NCBI GenBank assembly: GCA_012064415.1 | Contig: SSNU01000106.1 | Span: 124,001 to 188,000 of the forward strand | Length of the DNA: 64,000 nt | Source of the DNA: Gyrodactylus bullatarudis | Lineage: Eukaryota > Platyhelminthes > Monogenea > Gyrodactylidea > Gyrodactylidae | Direction: 5' to 3' | Shown here: positions 21,301 through 36,300 of the stretch, in pieces | Layout: the number at the start of each line of letters is the position of its first letter | Numbering within the stretch: the first letter of the stretch is position 1 | The notes under the pieces: model-generated | Told to the model about the DNA's origin: nothing | Databases searched by the model: none | The model's input: only the letters and a program-made list of their open reading frames with translations | Program-made: the position numbers and the translations under genes

Positions 21301-24300
21301 CTTGAATTTTATTTTTTTTATGATCAAGTTATCCTCACCAAATTATCATAAATACACATTTCTACCCTTATGATGTCCCAATCATTCATACTGGTTAATT
21401 TTTCTTATCTCAGCTAGGAAAAATAACTAAAAGAAGGAACATGTTTTCTTTGTTTGTTTAAGAGTTTGTACAGTCATCAAGTTATTGCAAATTTAAAACT
21501 TTATTCCCAATCTTTGATTGATACAGAGATATTTTTGAAATTTCCCCCACTTCTACCAGAATTATTATAGAACCAGTTATAAGATAAACAATCCTATTGA
21601 TCCACTATAGTCTCCACAAAATTTTGATTAAACATCACAGCTTTTCAATACGCGCCAAACATTTTCAATGGCATATCAACAAATTTTGGTCCTTTCTTGT
21701 TATTTTAGGGTATCCATTCATCAATTTTAGTAAAAAATGGAAGTAGATAACATCAATTCATTCTGAATTCAAGTGCTAAAAAGTGAAAAAGCACATACCA
21801 AATATGTCTCTTTATCAAAATGGCTAAGAAAGGGTTAATGGGATTTTTCATATCGATCATGAAAAATGCTAATACTTACAAACATTGTATACTCTATGGA
21901 TGTTTCCTATTATATTTCCTAGCCATCTTTCTGGCAAAATAATAAACGAACAATTATTCATACAATTTTATTGATTTCCGTTCTTCTATGGATTGAAGAT
22001 ACAAATATTGTTTGTTAACTAAATGGACCAATAGAAATCAACTTTTAATTTTGATTGTCTGTGTATCAGCCAATAAAAAGACAGCCTTATTCAATAATGC
22101 AATCAGACATTTAAGGCTACAGTTGAAGATTGTCTGCATCCCTTATCAATCTTTTATTATCAAACTTCTTGAGCACTAAAAAATAATTTTGAGTACTTAA
22201 ATCTTTTCTAAGGTTTCTTTATTGTATTCTTTTTTGATAATTAACATACTTTTATCGTATTCATTGTTAAATTTGTATAGAACAATATCTAGAGCAGTGT
22301 ATTCAGGTCCATGGCAAGTCCATGAGTGGGCCAAAATATCAAACCTAAAAATTTTTGTAGAAATAAAAATCCTATGAATAAAAGATACACACCATTTAAT
22401 AACTTTTTAATCAATCTTCCCGAAAAAAGTTGAACCATAAGGTATTTCATTGGGATAGACTAAATTCACCTTATTTATTTAAAAAATCCTACAATTACTT
22501 GTGTGGTCGTTTGAAAGTAGATAGGATAAATGTATTGAAAAGTTTCGAAAAAGAATTTTTTATTAAAAGGTTTTCAGATGATTTAAGGTTTTATTATTCA
22601 TCTATAATTCATTCTGATTCCGAATATGTATTTATATTCAATGATTGAAGTCATTAAATAGACTCGGACCTGAAAGGGTTAAGATTTATTTCCTTGAGAA
22701 TATAGCATTGAAATATTTATGTATTCTGCTAAAGTTGTGCATTTCTGTCGAAAATTCCGGGATACATGTAATAATTTCAAACTAGAAGAAAAAAACCATA
22801 AAAAACGTTCATGTGATTAACTTTATGTTAATATCCTAAATATTTTCTATCTGATTTTTACACAAAGGCTATGGATCATTAAATCATTAAATATCATTTT
22901 TATCAAAGTTTATTGAACCTTTTGCTTTCCCGGTGTTATTTATGCAAGACTAATCATTTATTTCTCTTTCCAGAGATGTCTAGCTGATTTAGCCAAGAAG
23001 GCTGTTGCTCGAATTCCTGTCAAGACATTAAAACCCGGTGATAAAGTGAGCTTTTAACCAAGAATATGCATACCTTTTTTTTTATTCTCATATCAAATGC
23101 CATTCTTGCTTGAAAAGTGTTTTTCTTCTTCTAATTTAACACGAGCAAAACCCAATGATATCTTTTATCTCCAGGTGAACATGCCCCTTGTATTTTTCCA
23201 AATAATAATAATCAAGATTTGAATGCTTCCAGCAAAAAATCTAAAAATAAAAATGAAAATTTCTATCCAAAACAAAGTTATTCTTGGAAATGTGTTAACA
23301 AAAAATAGGCGAAATTCCATTCGACTTTTCATCATTTCCTGCCATCTTCAATCAACTCCACTCCAATTCCCAGCCTATTGCATTAAAGATGAAATGGTCT
23401 AGACAACCTTATTACAGGTTAAATTTTACATACTAAACATCTGACTAATACAGACAGATGTATGCATTCCAACGGAAACCTAATTAGATTTAATGTGTCT
23501 AGTTGAACATGATTCTTTTCACTCAATCAATCTCTTAACCCTTTAAGCCCCAGCGGGTCGTATATGGGACCGGTTACTTTCTTAAGCTATAATTATGTTT
23601 TAAAGAAACTGAAAATAGTTTAATGCCCACTTTTCTGAAAGAAGAACTAATTTTCTTTCGAATGAACTATGACTTATCAAGCTACAGTGTATTATTGAGA
23701 AGTTATGACAATTTTAAAATGATTTGTTTCTGATTAAATATTAAAATTTCCTTAAAAATATAAATAATCTTATTTTGTAAAACCACTTACAGCGATCGAA
23801 GAGAAAAAAGAAAGAAACCATACTCGTAGAATTCAAATATGCCATCACGTTTATGTCATCTTTCGAAATAAAAAAGTTGGCCATTTTCATTTTTCGGGTT
23901 AATATCTTCTAAACTAGAGATTTGTTTTTGCATCATCATTATCAGCATATTCTAAAACCCTTCTGAATTTTCAATCTTAGCGATGTACCTTGAAAAATAC
24001 TCTCTGGGTCTTTAAGGGTTAAACAACATTTTAGGCGCCACTCATGTTGTTTATCTGTTTTTTTGTTGGATACTAAAATTACCCAAATATATACTATAGT
24101 CTCAAAATGGATCTAGATCAATATCTCTGATAATTTCATTCTTCCTATTTATTCAAGTCACTTGTTTCATGTATTCACTTGAGAATTAAATAGTTTAATT
24201 TTATTTTGAATATATAAATATATTAGTCTCATGAGAGTTTTCAACATTAATTAACATTGTAATAATTATTCTCATGGATTTCATGTAACCATTTGAGTCG

Positions 24301-27300
24301 AATAAATATGTCTCCAAAATTTAAAAATTCTAAAGGAAGAATTTTTTTCTTAAATTCCATATTTGTTTTTAGAAATTTTTGCACATTTTAAATTAAATTT
24401 TCTACTCAATCAATCTTCTCGACATAAAGTATTCTCTAAATTAACACTCAATGTACCAAAGTAATTTATAAGCAACAAGTTATCACTAAAGCTATATGAA
24501 ATGTTGCCCACTTTTACCAGTTGAAGAAAAAAATTCTGAAAAAATTATTTTTATGAAAAATATATCCATTTTTCAAATTCCCATTTGGCGCCAAAAACCC
24601 ATTTTTTCGAACTTTGAACTGAAAATCTTTATTGATTTGAAAGTAAGAGAGTGATCAAAATTTGATTTTCAGGATCACAATAAGAAAAGAAAGGGGAATA
24701 TCGCTGACAAATTTCAAAAGATCCTCCATTTTCGAGGGATTTAGATTTTTCGAAATTTCATCAATTTTCAAGTAGTTAAAATGACCAAAAAATCGAAATT
24801 TGATTCCTAAAGGGTAATGAAATTATGCATTAGAACAGATTCAGCATATTTAGCTCAAGGTTCTAAGAAATTTTGAGTCAAATCGAATTCTAGATGAAGA
24901 AATTGAGATTTTCGTCAAAATCCTATTGGAATTTTGGCGCCAAATCAAGATCTAAATAAAGACTATATTTCTCATGAAAGTAATCTTTTTCTTCTTCAAA
25001 TCGTAAGAGTGGGCAACATGAGTAGGAAATCTATCATTCTCTTAGAATTCACAAAGATCTTAGCTACATCATCCGACAAACACGTGCTCCATAATAATTG
25101 AAAATAATTTTATTTTCATTAAAAACGTTTTTTTATGAAAATCTATTTTCCATGGTCATGGATGAAAAGAAAGAGTAATTCGAGTAATCAATACAATCGC
25201 CTGAACTCTATCAAGCTTCAATGGAAAGCTCCAAATAACCCAACTTTTGATCGATAATTATTGCACAAATATTCACAACTATTTCCTGAAATTCCTGAAT
25301 AAATATTATGGAAATCTACATGTTCATTGTGTATTAATAAATAAGAGAAACCCAAATTTATTTTAATTAGGTTTTTTAAGCTTTCCCCTTTTGGTTTTTC
25401 TGCTATTCCTGAGTGCATATCTACGTGGAACTAGATAATGGAATGAAAAAGTAGCCCCTCTCTTGATAAATATAGTAAGCAACCATTAATAATTCAAACA
25501 CAAAGGTGCACAAAATCTGTCTAATACAAATCTGTTGATAAATGCTCTTGGAAAAGATAAATCCCTTTTCCGATCACATAAAGATTTTCAACCTGTTCTT
25601 CATGGATTCTCAGACTCTATTGCATCTGAATTGCTTTCAATGCTTAATATGTTGAACTTCCAGACTTTTGACCTATTTTTCAAGGTCACCTCTTTTATTC
25701 TTTCTATGATTTCTCGCACTGATTCAACTCAAAAGTTTCTGATTCCTATAAAATAGTTATTTGTAGTAATTTGAAAAATTTTACTTCTTTCAGTTGGCTG
25801 ATTTCATACGATTACTAAAAAGTTGAGCTTTCTATGGCCTAGAGAGTGAACCTATTAGTAATTTTGCTATTCGAAATCGAATCCTATTTCAAACTTTTTT
25901 TCTGGTCTAAGCCCTTGTCAAATGGTAACATGAAAACAAATCTTATTTTTCTTGATTATAATAAGCGTCTCAATCTTGTAGTAAGGCCTAGCCCTACAAA
26001 ACTTTTAAGGTTAGGATGTTATTTTATCTGATCACACGTTGAGACGCAATATTTTGCCCTACCTAACCAAATAATTAATCTATACAATTCCCTCAAAGTT
26101 TACTTTGAATTGTGTTGGTCGTTTTATTATCGATGACATGAAAACTCACCGCAAGCTATTCGTTTTCATTTCATCGATGTTAAAAAGCCCTTAGTCTCTT
26201 TGTCACTCAGAAAAATTACTGCAAAACAAGCGGGGGCAAATGTCCTATAGTTTAGCGGGAATGTCTGTTAGAATCAAAAATTTATTCAAGATGAAGCTGA
26301 CTTACTTCTTTTGAATCTGGAGTTGTCAAGAATTCTCATGAAGAAAAATCCAACTCTTGAGAAGATGAACACTCCTAAAATGAGTATCATTGTATTCTGT
26401 CTCCTGTCATCATTCATTCATATTTTAATAATGACGTTCCAGAATCTTGAGACATGCAACTTAATTTTGATCTCTCTGATTTATGTGACAAGTCCATGAC
26501 AATCTCTAGATTTATCTGAGACATGAAAAAAATCCTTCTTTAATTCAAACGCAGAAAAATTCACACATCTTGGCTTGCCTATATCTAATTAGGTAACTAA
26601 TAAATCGATTATCCGAGATCAGTTAGAATTCTCGGCTGTATTTAAAATATAATTGTGGTGGGAAATAAAGCTTCCTAACAATCGCTATAATCCTGTAATC
26701 GCTGAGGTACAAGGGATTTTCATTTCTCAGAACAAATCACGAGAGGACTGCTAGAAAATTCATAAATTAAGATGATCCGAGAAGAGTTCAAACTTAAGAG
26801 TCCAAAATAACTACGCCAATTCTGAATCGGAATTCTCTTTTGAGAGCCGACATATCAATTAAAAGATATTAGAGGTTAAAATTGGCCTTGCCTTTAAAAC
26901 TAGTTATCTTCTAGACCAGCAGGCAATTGCATATTCAAAAAGGATTGAAAGTTATTTTATTTCATCCTAAGGCCTCAGCAAATAGGTTTTCTAAATAATT
27001 ACATTTTCAAAAAAAACGCCCTTCTTGAGACTCTTCAAAAGATTATTTTGTGAATTCTAAATGGAATGAGTTAACAGGCTTTTGATATTCAAAATAAATT
27101 CCGAAAAAAATTCAATCTGACCAAAATTAGGCCAATTACTTAGGTCAGTTTGAATTTTTCTTGAATATCAACAACTTATTAGCTCATTCCATTTAGAAAA
27201 ATTATTTATTTCTGTGAATTCGGAGAAAAATATTGAGTTTTTTTGTAAAAATATAGTAAATTCTCATCTTCTTATCAACTAGCTTAATAAATTTCCTTTC

Positions 27301-30300
27301 AAATGAGGCGTGAAAAGGTCTATTCTAAGAATCTTTCAACATATATTTTGAAGTGTATGTTTGGTGGGATAATGTAAAAATACTCAACGATTAAACTTTT
27401 TATGTCGATTTGGTAATCTTTGAAAATATTCTTACAAATTATCCCCAAAGAAATTATCAATTATTTTTCAAGTTTAATACTACCATAGTACTATCAATCC
27501 ATACAAACCATATTAGTATTTGTAGTAAACACCATCTAAAACTCTTTCAATTCATTTATAGAAGTACAATACAATTAATACACTACAGTGAAATGTATTT
27601 TGTCCCTCTCGTATGCCCATTTAATATATTGGAGCTTATTCTGTTCCTCTTTTTATTCCCTCTTTTAGTCTGTCATAAAAGTAGTTTTGATTTCTCCTTC
27701 CTAGTACACTTTGCTTTGTTGATGAAATTTCAACTATGATTATTTTTCTATTCTTCCCCTACTCCCACACACCACCCCATCTTTCTGTAAACAATTCAAT
27801 AATTATAATTATTTACCCCAAAATCCTCTCTCTACCCCTCTCCTAAGGGCATTTCTCCTCTCTTTAGTATATGGTAATAATAAAATAAGATTCATGTCCT
27901 TTTTTGCTGACCATTTTTGGAGGATTGTGATTTTCAAAAAGTAAACAATTTCTAAATCTTTAATAAAACCTGGTTTGAACACAATTTTTACTTTGTGATT
28001 CTACCAATATGAGAAAAAGATTTTTGAGGACGAGAGAACCTCAAGTAATGACTTATTTGCAGTAAATAGCGAAAAAAAATTTCAAAATTGGCAATTTTTT
28101 AACAAAAATAACAAAAAATACCATCTTCTACACTTCTCCACCAGTTTTTGACTCTTGAAACAGTTTTTTCCTATATAGCTCTGTGGTAGAGAAATGAATC
28201 TGAAAGGATTTTCAGCCAAGGAATCCTTATTGATTTTTTATTAGGTCGTTTATAGATGTTAAAGGGTAATCACTCAGTGTACGCTAACAGAAATTTCTCA
28301 TCAAAATGAGATCAAAACGAAAAAATTGACAAAAAGATTATTTTTCAAATTAAAAGTATGTTCATGATAAGGAAAAACTGTTTCAAGAGTCAAAAACAAG
28401 GTATGTGCTTTTTCAAGCACCAAAACTGGTGGAGAAGTGTATATTTGTCAAAAATACTAAAGCATTTACATGTCTATTTGGAAGAAATGCATAGATTTGA
28501 AATAAAATTCTCTCAATCCTAAAAATTTTTATTCCTGGAATTTATTCATTTCAATCATTTTTGGAAATCTTGATAATAAATCTTATTGTATTTGAATTAT
28601 TACTCCCTAGAGATTTTTGTCTCTGTGGATATCTAAACCTAATTGACATGAAGATGAGAATTCACTTTTTTTACAAAAACTCAATATTTTTGTTCGGAAA
28701 GTCAGAAAAAGTCTGGGTGTATATGAATATTATTATTAATTCCTTAAAGATGAAAGGTGTTGTCTTTACAATTCAGTGTTGAATTACAGTAACTCGACAG
28801 GCCAATCAGATTCGTGTAAATTTTTCTAATTTTAACTACTTCCCTTGAACATTACTTCAGGTCTTGTCTGTTTTCTCTCAAAAAATTGCATATTCACTGC
28901 CATAGTTATAATAGAAAATTGTTAGACACAAGAAAAAGATATTAATTTCCACCAAGCTCAGAAACAATGATAAAAAGCGCCACTTAATTACCTCAAGATG
29001 CAATAAATTATTAATCAACACATTTATTGATACACATTTCCATGGAAATTTGTTCTTTCTCTCACTTGGTATAGCTATGTTGCCTCAAATATTTATATTT
29101 TTGTGCTCACTTTGCCGTGTGAATACAGAACGATTTTCCCCACCTTTCATCTGAGAAATGTAGTCATGCCTCTATGAATAGATTCCATATTCCTTTGATT
29201 TGATATTTCAGCTAATTCGAACGTGATCAGTTTAACTTTACAAAATTATCAAAGTAAAGGATTTCCTTTGTACTCTTATAATACACTTTATTCTACCTTG
29301 TTTAAATATCTCTGCAATGAATAATACATGAAGCTAATTGATGCGAAGTTGGGAATCTAGGATTTTGACGAAAATCTCAATTTCTTCATCTAGAATTCGA
29401 TTTGACTCAAAATTTCTTAGAATCTTGAGCTAAATATGCTGAATCTGTTCTAATGCATAATTTCATTACCCTTTAGGAATCAAATTTCGATTTTTTGGTC
29501 ATTTTAACTACTTGAAAATTGATGAAATTTCGAAAAATCTAAATCCCTCGAAAATGGAGGATCTTTTGAAATTTGTCAGCGATATTCCCCTTTCTTTTCT
29601 TATTGTGATCCTGAAAATCAAATTTTGATCACTCTCTTACTTTCAAATCAATAAGGATTTTCAGTTCAAAGTTCGAAAAAATGGGTTTTTGGCGCCAAAT
29701 GGGAATTTGAAAAATGGATATATTTTTCATAAAAATAATTTTTTCAAAATTTTTTTCTTCAAATGGTGAAAGAAAAAAATCGAGTTTTTCGCAAAAATCA
29801 AAAATTCCCAACTTTATAAATGATTTGAATTCTTGATGACGATTTTTATCCATCAGCTTCAAGTTTATTAGGGATATGATAGTGATACAACTAGAAAGTT
29901 TATGAAAATTCACTTGAATTACTGACTCCTATTTAACCAGTTAAACAATTATTTACCCTTGTTAAGATAAGAAACTTTTCAAATATTAACTTTTTAACAT
30001 TTTTTAAATTAAGATTCAAATAAAAATTTTCAAGGTGATTTCTGATTGGCCATATTCTCAGAATGCCATATTTTTTCCAATACTCTATAATGAGTAATTT
30101 CAAAAGAGTGATCCCAAAAAAAGAACATTTTCCCATTAAATATGTAATCAGAGATGTTTGAATAAATGCATTTTCTAAATTACTACTAAATTTATAAATT
30201 TCTAGCCAATCATTTTACAAGACTTTACTTGATTAATCTTAAAGGGGGGAGTTGATGATATAAGGCATAAACGGTATGGTACTTCAGTTCCTAACGCAGA

Positions 30301-33300
30301 TAGAATCCACCGTCAGAATTTGGGTGGAAGAAAAATTGAATCATTTATCCAAGATGCAAATCGTATTTAAATAATTGGCCAAGGGTTCTGGGTTCTTGCT
30401 TCTAATCTCAGATAATTGAGAAATCTTTACACTCGTAACAGTTTCTGGCTGATCTCTGGAGAGGTAGCTTTAATTTGTTTGATCCATAATGGAATCTAAT
30501 ATCTTCAGTAAGGGTAGATCTAAATAACCTATTTTTTCCAAGTCTTTTCCAACTAGTTAAGTACCTTCTTCAGTGAGATGAGAAGCTTGTAATGTCTTCT
30601 ATTTTTACTCAGATCTGAAAAACCATTCAATTTTCAATAAGTTTTTTTATTGGCGCTGATATGATTCACGTAATTTATCAAAAACATCCGAAAATCCGCT
30701 TAAAATCATATTTGTAGTTATGTAAGAAAAGATTTTTTATTCACTAAATGTTCATTTCTTTATGGTTCATCAGTAGTGACACATAAATAATGATAAAAGT
30801 TTTAAATTCATTCATGAAAAAAGTTTTGTTATATTCCAATTAAATCCATTTGTACAATGTATTTGTCTAGAGACATTTTGTACCTAAAAAAGTTGCATCT
30901 CTCCTACTTCAAAAGTTACCTGATGTCTTTTGTTTTCATTCTACTATTTCTATTTATAATAATTATAATGACCTAACTGGAAAAAAATTGACTGATTTCT
31001 CTCTCATCCTACAGGAAGTTGGACCTGAAATCGATCAATGTGCAATATGTATTGAAACCTATCGTCCATTGGATAACATTCGAATCTTGCCATGTCGGTA
31101 AGTTTAGCCTATGATTGGTTTTTTAATTTGATACAAATACATAATGTGAAAAAAGGCAAACAATTTTTGTTAATCCTTGATATTTGAATGCTATTGAATG
31201 CTTATAGTATTTTGAACCAATATTAGAAAAAGAATTCAAATTCGGGCATACAAGCTCTTAGAAATTTGTTATTTTTTGTTTAATCAAACCATTTGAAGGC
31301 AAGATGTGCTTCTTATCCGCATCCAATTAGAGATACTAATAGACTTGAGCACTTATCCCTCGTAACCAAAACACCTAATAACAATTAATATAAGAAAAAG
31401 AGTTTTCTGATGAATTCATTGTACTATTGATGAAAAAGATCATACATATATGCTTAAAATCTGTCATAAAAACACCAAAAAGGCATATTTTCATACTTTT
31501 GAGGCCATATTCATGCTCTCTTTCGTCGGCTCTCTTCAAAATAGTTTTTCTATTTCGAATTTTTTTCCAAAAGATCAGTCTATAATCACTTCCAGGTGAT
31601 GTATTTTTTACAATAGAAAGTTTAGTGTACCACACATTAACCCTAATATAAAAATTTGGGCTCTATAGTAAAAATTCTAAAACACGTTTTGTGATACCCC
31701 ACTATAGAGGAAACTTGACAAAAAGTTGAAGGATCCATTCAAAACAACATATTTGATCTGAAACCTCTTTCTAATGAGCCTAAAATCTCCGAAAGAATGT
31801 CTTTAACTGAAAATTGAGCACTATCATGCATATTACAGTATATTATAATACATTTACATGTTCCAGAAATCTTTTCAAAGGAGTAGAGAAGATAACTTTT
31901 TCGACAGTTATTGCGTAGGTACCATTGTAACTAAGAATTGTTGACCAAGTTGCCACATGCTCATTAGAAATGTAAAATGAGATCTTCTCGTATTCTTGCT
32001 TGGTTTACAATTTTGAGAATATTGGGCAGAGGCAGAAAATCAGGGCAAGATTAAATTACACACTAATAATAATAAGGTGGAAAAAATATGGGATAATATT
32101 TCAATTTTTACATTTCTTCATATAGACTCAGATAGATGCTATTAAACTATCTATTTTACACTTTCTGCGTAGTTTAAGCAAGCCCCCTCCTCCTCCTGTA
32201 TACCTTATAGAGTTGGTTGATATGAAGTTAGGAATCTATGAATTTTACGAAAAACTCGGTTTTTTCATCAAGAATTCGAATTTGTTAAAGAACTTTTAGA
32301 ATCCTACTCATATTGTTGCCCACTTTTACCATTTGAAGAAAAAAATCTGAAAAAAAAATATTTTAATGAAAAATATGGTCATTTTTCAAATTCCCATTTG
32401 ACGCCAAAATCCCATTTTTTCGAACTTGAGCTAAAAATTTCGAAATGTTGATCTGAAGGTGGGAGAGTGATCAAAAATTGATTTTCAGGATCAAGATTAG
32501 ATAATAAAGCTGAATAGCACCTGACGGTTTTAGATATCGACAGTTACCCCATTTTCGAGAGATTTTGAATTATCGAAATTTCATTGATTTTCAAGTTGTG
32601 AAAAGGATCAAAAAATTGAAATTCATCCCTCATAAAGATAATAAGGCTATGCATCAGATTGATGAGTCTTTTTTGGCCGAATTCGAATTGCAAATCTTGA
32701 GATCAAAAATTCGTGGAAATTCGGTGCATTCTCTTACGAGTGTGTATAGGCCAAGATTAAATTTCATTCGTCAATGTTGTAGTGCGTAGATGGACAGATA
32801 CTTGAATCCGGAATCTTTTTTGTTGCTCTAGTTATTACTTGGTTATTCTCCCCTTTTTAGTATCAATGACCTTTTCTAAAAGCAACATTGATTTTTCTTT
32901 CCTCGATGAAAAAGATTCGCATGATTTAAATTTTACAATATTCCTGTCCAACTACACCAACTACACAAGGATTACAGTTAACTTAATCTTTCCTTCAACC
33001 ATATACAACAATTTTTATGCATTATAATTACCAGTGATAATTACCATTCATATACGCATTTGTACGTTTGAAAATAATATTTCTTCTTCAACAATACTGG
33101 ATTTTGGAAATGTTAGAAAAAACATCTCTATAGATTTTCTTATTTTTATTTTAAAGGCAAAAATACGATTCTTCCATTTTAAATTGAAGCTAGTTTGAAA
33201 TTCATGATACTATAACCTCGATATTTTCGGGCTAACTGAGCTAATCAAACTTTGACTTGGGTTTCCGACATCCAAGAGCCAAGAATCCAGAATAGCCAGG

Positions 33301-36300
33301 CATCGTTTGTCACACTGGAATTTTAATCGGTCAAACTCTACAAACTCGAACTGTCGGTGTACTCTTCTGAATTAAACTTATATCAGATCGTATCTAAATC
33401 TCAATGATCGGATAAAACAGTTATAAATCTTTATTGCTTGTACAAGTAGGCCATATGACTCATGAGGTTATAGAAAAAATAGTTTTTGATGAGAACACTT
33501 GAGAAACTTGATCAACTTTTATCTTATCTTAGGTTATCTTTTGGCTTTTACTGATTGTATGACTTTAGAAGACAAATATATCAACTATAGGGTCGAATTC
33601 TGAAAATGCATTCAAAATTAAATGAAATTTAAAACCAATCAGATAAATTAAACTTGTAAAAACATGAAAATAACCATCTGCTAAATCAATAAAAGTCTTC
33701 TTCTCTTTTCGTACAATTCTATTCTGATCAAAACTGCTTTCTAAAGCATTCTACAAAATGCTCAACTTGAATTTTAGCACCAATTTTTCATCAAGCCCTC
33801 TCACTTAGCTGGACCCCCATGTTTCCCATTTTTTTGACATGAAACAATCTTGGGAGAAAATCAGTCTGATAAGAACATTTCATACCATTGTACTTTAATT
33901 CTTCAAAAAGAATTCTCATTAAAATTTATTGTATTTTCTTTCTTAAGAAACACAACAGGTAGTATCTTTTTTTCAAGCAAAATAAAAAATGACAACAAAT
34001 AAACTTTACAAGGAATATTTCCATCGAGACACAAGAAGGGAGCTGGAAAAAAAACTCTTTTTTCTTCTACGTGATGGAAGGTTAAATCAAGAAATTGTCA
34101 TTAGAGAAAAAAACCACTAGAAAATCGTTAATTAAAAGACACAAATAGAGATATTCTTCGGACATAACCTGCAGTGTGATTCAGGTCTTATTTTACCTAA
34201 CAGATTGCGGTCGTTATAGCATTTGAAGAAATAAATTATTTCTGCCAATTTCGATTCGACGCCAAATTTAAATTTCTTAGAACTTAACCATTTCATCCTC
34301 CGACTTTCAAATCAATAAAAATGTTTAGTTCAAAGATCTGAAAAATAGGAATTTGGCATTTTTCTTCAGATGGCTAAAACTTTTACTATAGATCTCTTAA
34401 GAAAATTGTGAATTACTGTATCATTGTCAATAATTTTGTAACTTCTTTTTCATTAACAAAATATTTCCACTAATGATGACATGGGATATGTAAATTTTTA
34501 TTCATAATTATAACCATCAACTTAGGACATCGGTTTTTTGGACAAAATTATCAGACCAGATTTGGTACAATCAACCAAAATTTATGAACCATTAACCCTT
34601 TAAGCCCCAGCGGGTCATATATGGGACAGGTTACTTTCTGTAGCCATAATTATGTTTTAAAGAAACTGAAAATAATTTATTGACCACTTTTCTGAAAGAA
34701 GAACTAATATTCTTTCGAATGAACTATGACTTACAAAAGTCATGACAATTTTAAAAGGATTTGTTTCTGTTTAAATATTAAAATTTTCTTAAAAATATGA
34801 ACAACTTTTTTCTTGAAAAACCACTTACAGAGATCGAAGAGAAAAAGAAAGAAACTTTTATCGAGAAACCATACCCTTAGAATTCAAATATGTTATCACT
34901 AGGCCTATAGGGCGGTCACAAAATAGCATTTTTTCAGAAAAAAATAGCACAATATTCAAAAAATAAAGCATTTTTATAGCATATGAAAATATATTATATA
35001 CTACTTGTCAGTTAATGATTAAAAAATATTTTTTTCGTTTGGGAAGAAGACAGAACATTGCGTCCAAAAGTGTGATCTGACATTTAATTATGGAACAAAT
35101 GAGGTTAAATAATATCCCAAGGTTAAAATTTTTCTTTTACCAACCAAAAACCTTTGGAACAGGCCTTATTACAAGATTGAGACGCTTTAGAAACAACTTA
35201 ATTCAAATTAAGAGATGATAGTAGTCAAGAAAAATAAGATTTGTTCTCATGTTACCATCTATCTGACAAGGGCTTAGCCCGGAGAAATAGCAAATAAAAT
35301 AGCAATTAATTAGTGGGAAAATAGCATTCAATTTTGAATAGCAAAAAAATAGCAAATTTATTTTCGTGTGGAAATATCCTTGATGCTCAAGAAGGTTAAT
35401 TTCAAAAATCTTATTAAAATTCTAGCAACATATCAAAAATAGCATTTTGACCGCGCTAGTTATCACATTTATGTCGAAATAATAATCTTAGTCATTTCCA
35501 GGTCTGAAAATGGTCATTTTTGGGACAATATCTTCTAAACTAGAGGTGCTTTTTTGAAAAAAATGGATATTCGTTATCAGCATATTTTAAACCCCTACAA
35601 AATTTTCAATTTCAGCGATGTACTTTGAAAAAAATTATCTCTCGGTCTTTAAGGGTTAACCTTGACCAAAAACCCCTTCTAAATATTTTGTAAAAACACA
35701 TGGTAAATATGATGGTTATAATTTATAACTTATAAATTATAATAATGAATAAAAAATGGGGATGTGCCCCCTTTCTAAAGGACCCAAGTCGAGGGACCAC
35801 TGTACATTCATTGAAATATTGGTCATTTTAATAATTTGTGAAATTATCCCTTTTCAAATATTAAATAAAAGGTTTTTAAATTCTTTCCAGACACTTTTTC
35901 CATAAACAGTGCATTGATCCATGGTTATTGGAGCAACGCTCATGTCCAATGTGCAAGCTAGACATTCTCCATGCCTACGGTTTAAGACCAGAACTAAGCG
36001 GTTGTGGCTCAAACAATCCAAACAACAACTCAAATAATACTATCCAAAATTCAGCCAATATTTCCTCATCTCAACTCCAACAACAACAACAGGCTCCATC
36101 ATCAGGTGTTACCTCTGTTAACAATAATAACAATATAGCCCCATCGGGTGCAAACGCCATTCTACATCATCACGGCCAACAGACAATACAAATCATTAGT
36201 GGCAGTGGTAATGGTGGGTCTCAACGACATCATCACCATTCCATTCATCACCACGGTCACCATTTACATGGAAATACTAACAAATCTCAAGCTGCCCAAC

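Larger units (their letters stand above)
15912..22973. other. goliath intron 2 (7.1 kb), microsatellites and one TIR element
   Basis: No coding exon seen. It contains short CT/GA tracts (near 16300, 16457, 16757) and CA/AC tracts (near 16800 and 16914), an ATC microsatellite at about 21165-21191 and the TIR element at 20254-20617. The rest is AT-rich unique-looking sequence. Small open frames here have no recognisable features. Confidence 0.6.
23046..31014. other. goliath intron 3 (8.0 kb), repeat-rich
   Basis: Holds a piggyBac MITE (23539-24018), two family A fold-backs in inverted orientation (24500-25021 and 29335-29830), a fragment of the hAT-like MITE interior (about 25880-26065, inverted relative to 34900-35458), a hairpin (27056-27197) and a TIR element (28129-28441). 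A short peptide [10 protein letters not shown] near 26573 resembles LINE reverse transcriptases and may be a relic. A further open stretch at 30250-30367 is of unknown nature. No host exon seen between 23045 and 31015. Confidence 0.6.
31098..35890. other. goliath intron 4 (4.8 kb), repeat-rich
   Basis: Contains a family A fold-back copy (about 32210-32660), a truncated family A piece near 34200-34420, and the nested piggyBac MITE/hAT-like MITE pair (34596-35655). The remaining sequence shows no exon. Confidence 0.6.
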
